A stretch of 64,000 bases of DNA, from positions 6,403,842-6,467,841 of the forward strand of contig NC_051090.1 of NCBI RefSeq assembly GCF_901709675.1. The letters run 5' to 3'. Made by a program: the position numbers and the translations under genes. Source of the DNA: Syngnathus acus (lineage: Eukaryota > Chordata > Actinopteri > Syngnathiformes > Syngnathidae). The notes under the pieces were generated by a model. That model was not told where the DNA came from and ran no database searches. It saw only the letters and a list, made by a program, of their open reading frames with translations. Shown here in pieces: positions 61,701-64,000 of this stretch. Every line of letters starts with the position of its first letter. Positions within the stretch are counted from its first letter, which is position 1.

Positions 61701-62546
61701 CCAAACAAAAAATTGAAATCAGGCTGAGGGGAAATGAGGGGGGAAAAAAGGTTGAAACTTCATTTGGGTTTCATGGAGGGAAAGATTTGGACCGGCTTCC
61801 TGAGTGATTGTTGTGGCCACGCCTCCTTGCACCAATAAGGACATTCTCTTGGCAGTCCCTCCACCTGCTTCAAACACAAACAAAGAAATAATCTTACCAA
61901 ATGAGTACACAGCATTCCCTTGACCTTGTTGTTTAACCTTCTTCCCATTCTTTCAATCGTATTCGTGTGTTTTTGTATTTCCAGTCGCAGGTGGCAGTCG
62001 CAGCAGGACAGAGTGACACAAATCTAAATCCAGAGGAATTCACCGTTCAAGAGTCTGCAAGTGAGCTTTTATCATCTCCCAGTGCTTGTTGTGTCTAGGT
62101 CACCTCTACCTCTCATGTGGCCAGACTACATTCATATTCATTTCATTTTTGGATTATGTGCTGTCCATAATGTCAGGTAATTAAAAAAAAATCGGATCTG
62201 TTTCGGGATGGCCACTTCCTGCAAATATTTAAATACGTGAGTGTCTGCGTGTTAGCTGTGGCCGACAGCAGCCTGTGTGTAAGTCTGATCATTGAGCCCC
62301 GCCCCCTCCCATGTGAGGTCATCACAGTAAATATGATTTGAAAAACCCGTAAAAAAGGATCGTTTCAAATTCTGTGATCGATGAACTGCAATATAAGGAC
62401 ACTGACTTGCTAAGAACATCTGACCCACTTTTCTATTTCTAATCTCCTGTCCCTTGTGACTCCCAGTTACCCACACAGAAGGAAAGTTCAAGTCCCAACT
62501 GTCCAAGGTGATGGCGATCGGATACACGAGACACACAGAGCTGTGA
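58772..62546 (+). CDS. mydgf: Myeloid-derived growth factor, 6 coding exons, 170 aa
   Basis: Small protein of the secretory pathway (formerly C19orf10), reported as a paracrine cardioprotective factor and as an ER/Golgi resident. Exons: 58772-58933, 59741-59791, 60021-60082, 60576-60657, 61985-62060, 62467-62546. A signal peptide covers about residues 1-29 (hydrophobic core LTAFLLFMVLL). Family landmarks are FDVRPGGTLYTF, SSSAQGGTNE, FSCSVWRPTGKSYLFFT and the final GKFKSQLSK. The two cysteines (YECSF and FSCSV) match the human disulfide pair. The C-terminus is HTEL, close to human RTEL, which acts as a KDEL-like retrieval signal. Intron 4 (1.3 kb) and intron 1 (0.8 kb) are the largest. Length agrees with human (173). 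Confidence 0.94.
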
Positions 62547-62612
62547 GAACTCGGTGCTCGGACGTCACTCTCTGCGTCGAGGATGACGACAACTACATAA
62601 CATCTGATGATA

Positions 62613-62618
62613 AATAAA
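62613..62618 (+). other. mydgf: mydgf polyadenylation signal (AATAAA)
   Basis: The hexamer lies 67 bases past the stop codon, giving a very short 3' UTR if used. Confidence 0.55.
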
Positions 62619-63444
62619 ACCAACAAGATCCTTTTTAGTTTTTACACGACTATTTTTCTTCTCTCTTCTTTTTAAATATTTTTGGGTGCTGTTTGTCCTG
62701 AAGCAAGACGCCATCATGTTCTCTAATCTGATGCTTCTTTTACCCCCAAAGGCAACATTTCCATAAATCCTCATCCCTCGCTTGTTTGGTGAATACAAAT
62801 TAAAAGGAAAAAAAACACAGTTGTGATGGGTGTATACCTTGTTTACTTTCAGTGTCCTCTCTCGCTGTAGCGGCCGCCCGTGTAGGTTGAGGAAACTATT
62901 TTGGTTGGGACTTTTGTTTTTGCCATCGGTCAAGCGTTCCTCGGTGGTCCCAACACGTCTAGGTGATAGCTGGGGAAACAGAAATAAGATGTTGAGTCTG
63001 TATTTTTATTTTTTTTAAAATAAAGGGGCTTTTTTTCTACACTTGTAATTTCTGATCCAATAAATTTGAGCTGACACTGAAAATTCCCGGGTTTTTTTCA
63101 AGTTGGTAAACCTTGCACATTCATTAGTTGAAGTGACATATGACAATGTTTTTCCTTCACTGTGCATGCACAAAATAAATGAACAAATTATTGTGATAAT
63201 GGCTATTGTTGCACGCTCTCATGTGCAAAAATATAATATTTTTATGTTTACCCTTTGTTGTCTGCCGTTTGAGCCCACAGATGGGGGGGGGACATCATCT
63301 TGATTTGTTTTGACGTTTGACAACTGTTTTTGATGTACCTTCTTTGAAAAGTAAGCTTTTTGATCCATTTCTCAGTCAACGCATGAAAAATATTCACAAT
63401 TTTCATGACTAGATCAGTGATTCTCAATCGTTTTAGTGCACAGT

Positions 63445-63700
63445 AGTCGAGTGCAGCGTTTCTTAACCTCTATTGAGCCAAGGAGCATTTTAACCAAAAC
63501 AAAACAGCTTATTCAACTAAACAAGGCCGTATTTGAAAATTAACTAAACATGCAAGTGAATTCAGATGAGTTCATTACACTGTTGTATATTTTGTGAAAT
63601 CTTTTGGTATGCCATCAGATTTTCCCAATGTAAAATAAGTGCCTCAGCTCATTAAACGCTATAAACACACTGGTTGAATTATTGTGAATTCAATTTTTCA
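63445..63700. mobile_element. Possible degenerate interspersed repeat
   Basis: The run beginning GTTTCTTAACCTCTATTGAGCCAAGG resembles a phrase common in dispersed non-autonomous repeats of fish genomes. No terminal repeats or target-site duplications could be delimited. Family assignment is not possible without a repeat library. Confidence 0.3.
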
Positions 63701-64000
63701 TGTAAATTATGCCTGCGAGTGAAGCACTGTCAAATCTTTTTGTCATGCCCAAGATAACCTCATTTTACACACAAATAATCTTAATTTAATCTCTACTCTG
63801 ATGCAACAACGCGGAACGCTTGCTCAGCAAACACGACTCCATTAAAATAAATGTTTCTAAAACGCATTTTGCTCCATTAGCATGTATCGTCCCGGGATAC
63901 ATGAGATAAAGAGCTTTCATTGTTGCCTCTTCATTTCATGCGGGAACGGCTTTGCAGGGGGATGGACTAAATCCTGCAGTACACGTGGGAATTTATACGA

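Larger units (their letters stand above)
62547..64000. other. mydgf 3' UTR and right-end spacer
   Basis: AATAAA at 62613-62618 is the probable mydgf polyadenylation signal; further AATAAA words at about 63019 and 63059 could serve longer transcripts. Beyond this the sequence is non-coding. The stretch around 63445-63700 looks like an old interspersed repeat. Confidence 0.5.

Overview
This window is ordinary euchromatin from a ray-finned fish, most likely a compact-genome percomorph teleost. The evidence is GT-AG split genes with short introns, plentiful microsatellites, AT-rich spacers, Tc1-type transposon debris, and a gene set that includes loxl5, a lysyl oxidase relative known from fish and absent from mammals. 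No plasmid, phage, CRISPR or operon-like structure is visible. Species-level identification is not possible by eye. I reconstructed nine genes exon by exon. All nine have continuous reading frames across every splice junction, and none shows a frameshift or premature stop.

Layout, left to right. Minus strand: haus5 (290-4919, augmin subunit), fzr1 (6034-9067, Cdh1 activator of APC/C), a retinal homeobox gene of the rx1/rx2 class (14909-19088), matk (24413-27397, Csk-homologous kinase) and zfr2 (28593-37410, zinc-finger/DZF RNA-binding protein). Plus strand: atcay (39307-43183, caytaxin), nmrk2 (46430-48689, nicotinamide riboside kinase), loxl5 (52722-55567) and mydgf (58772-62546). zfr2 and atcay are head to head, so the strand switch falls at about 37.4-39.3 kb.

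The genes do not form a pathway. What they share is ancestry: FZR1, RAX2, MATK, ZFR2, ATCAY, NMRK2 and MYDGF are, to my knowledge, all on human 19p13.3. The window therefore looks like a conserved vertebrate block, with haus5 (human 19q) and loxl5 as additions or mammalian losses. This context argues that the rx gene belongs to the RAX2 ortholog group.

The largest non-coding tracts flank or lie inside the rx gene (9.5-14.9 kb, introns, 20.3-24.4 kb). They contain GC-richer islands with TAAT-core, TAATCC (Otx/Crx-type) and ACAAAGG (Sox-type) words, and are the best candidates for developmental enhancers. The nmrk2 promoter carries a tight cluster of CRE-like sites above a TATA box. Two genes (nmrk2, and possibly atcay) appear to have an intron just after the stop codon, and in loxl5 the last intron lies one residue before the stop. 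I found no convincing new biological system. The points worth checking are regulatory and gene-structural.
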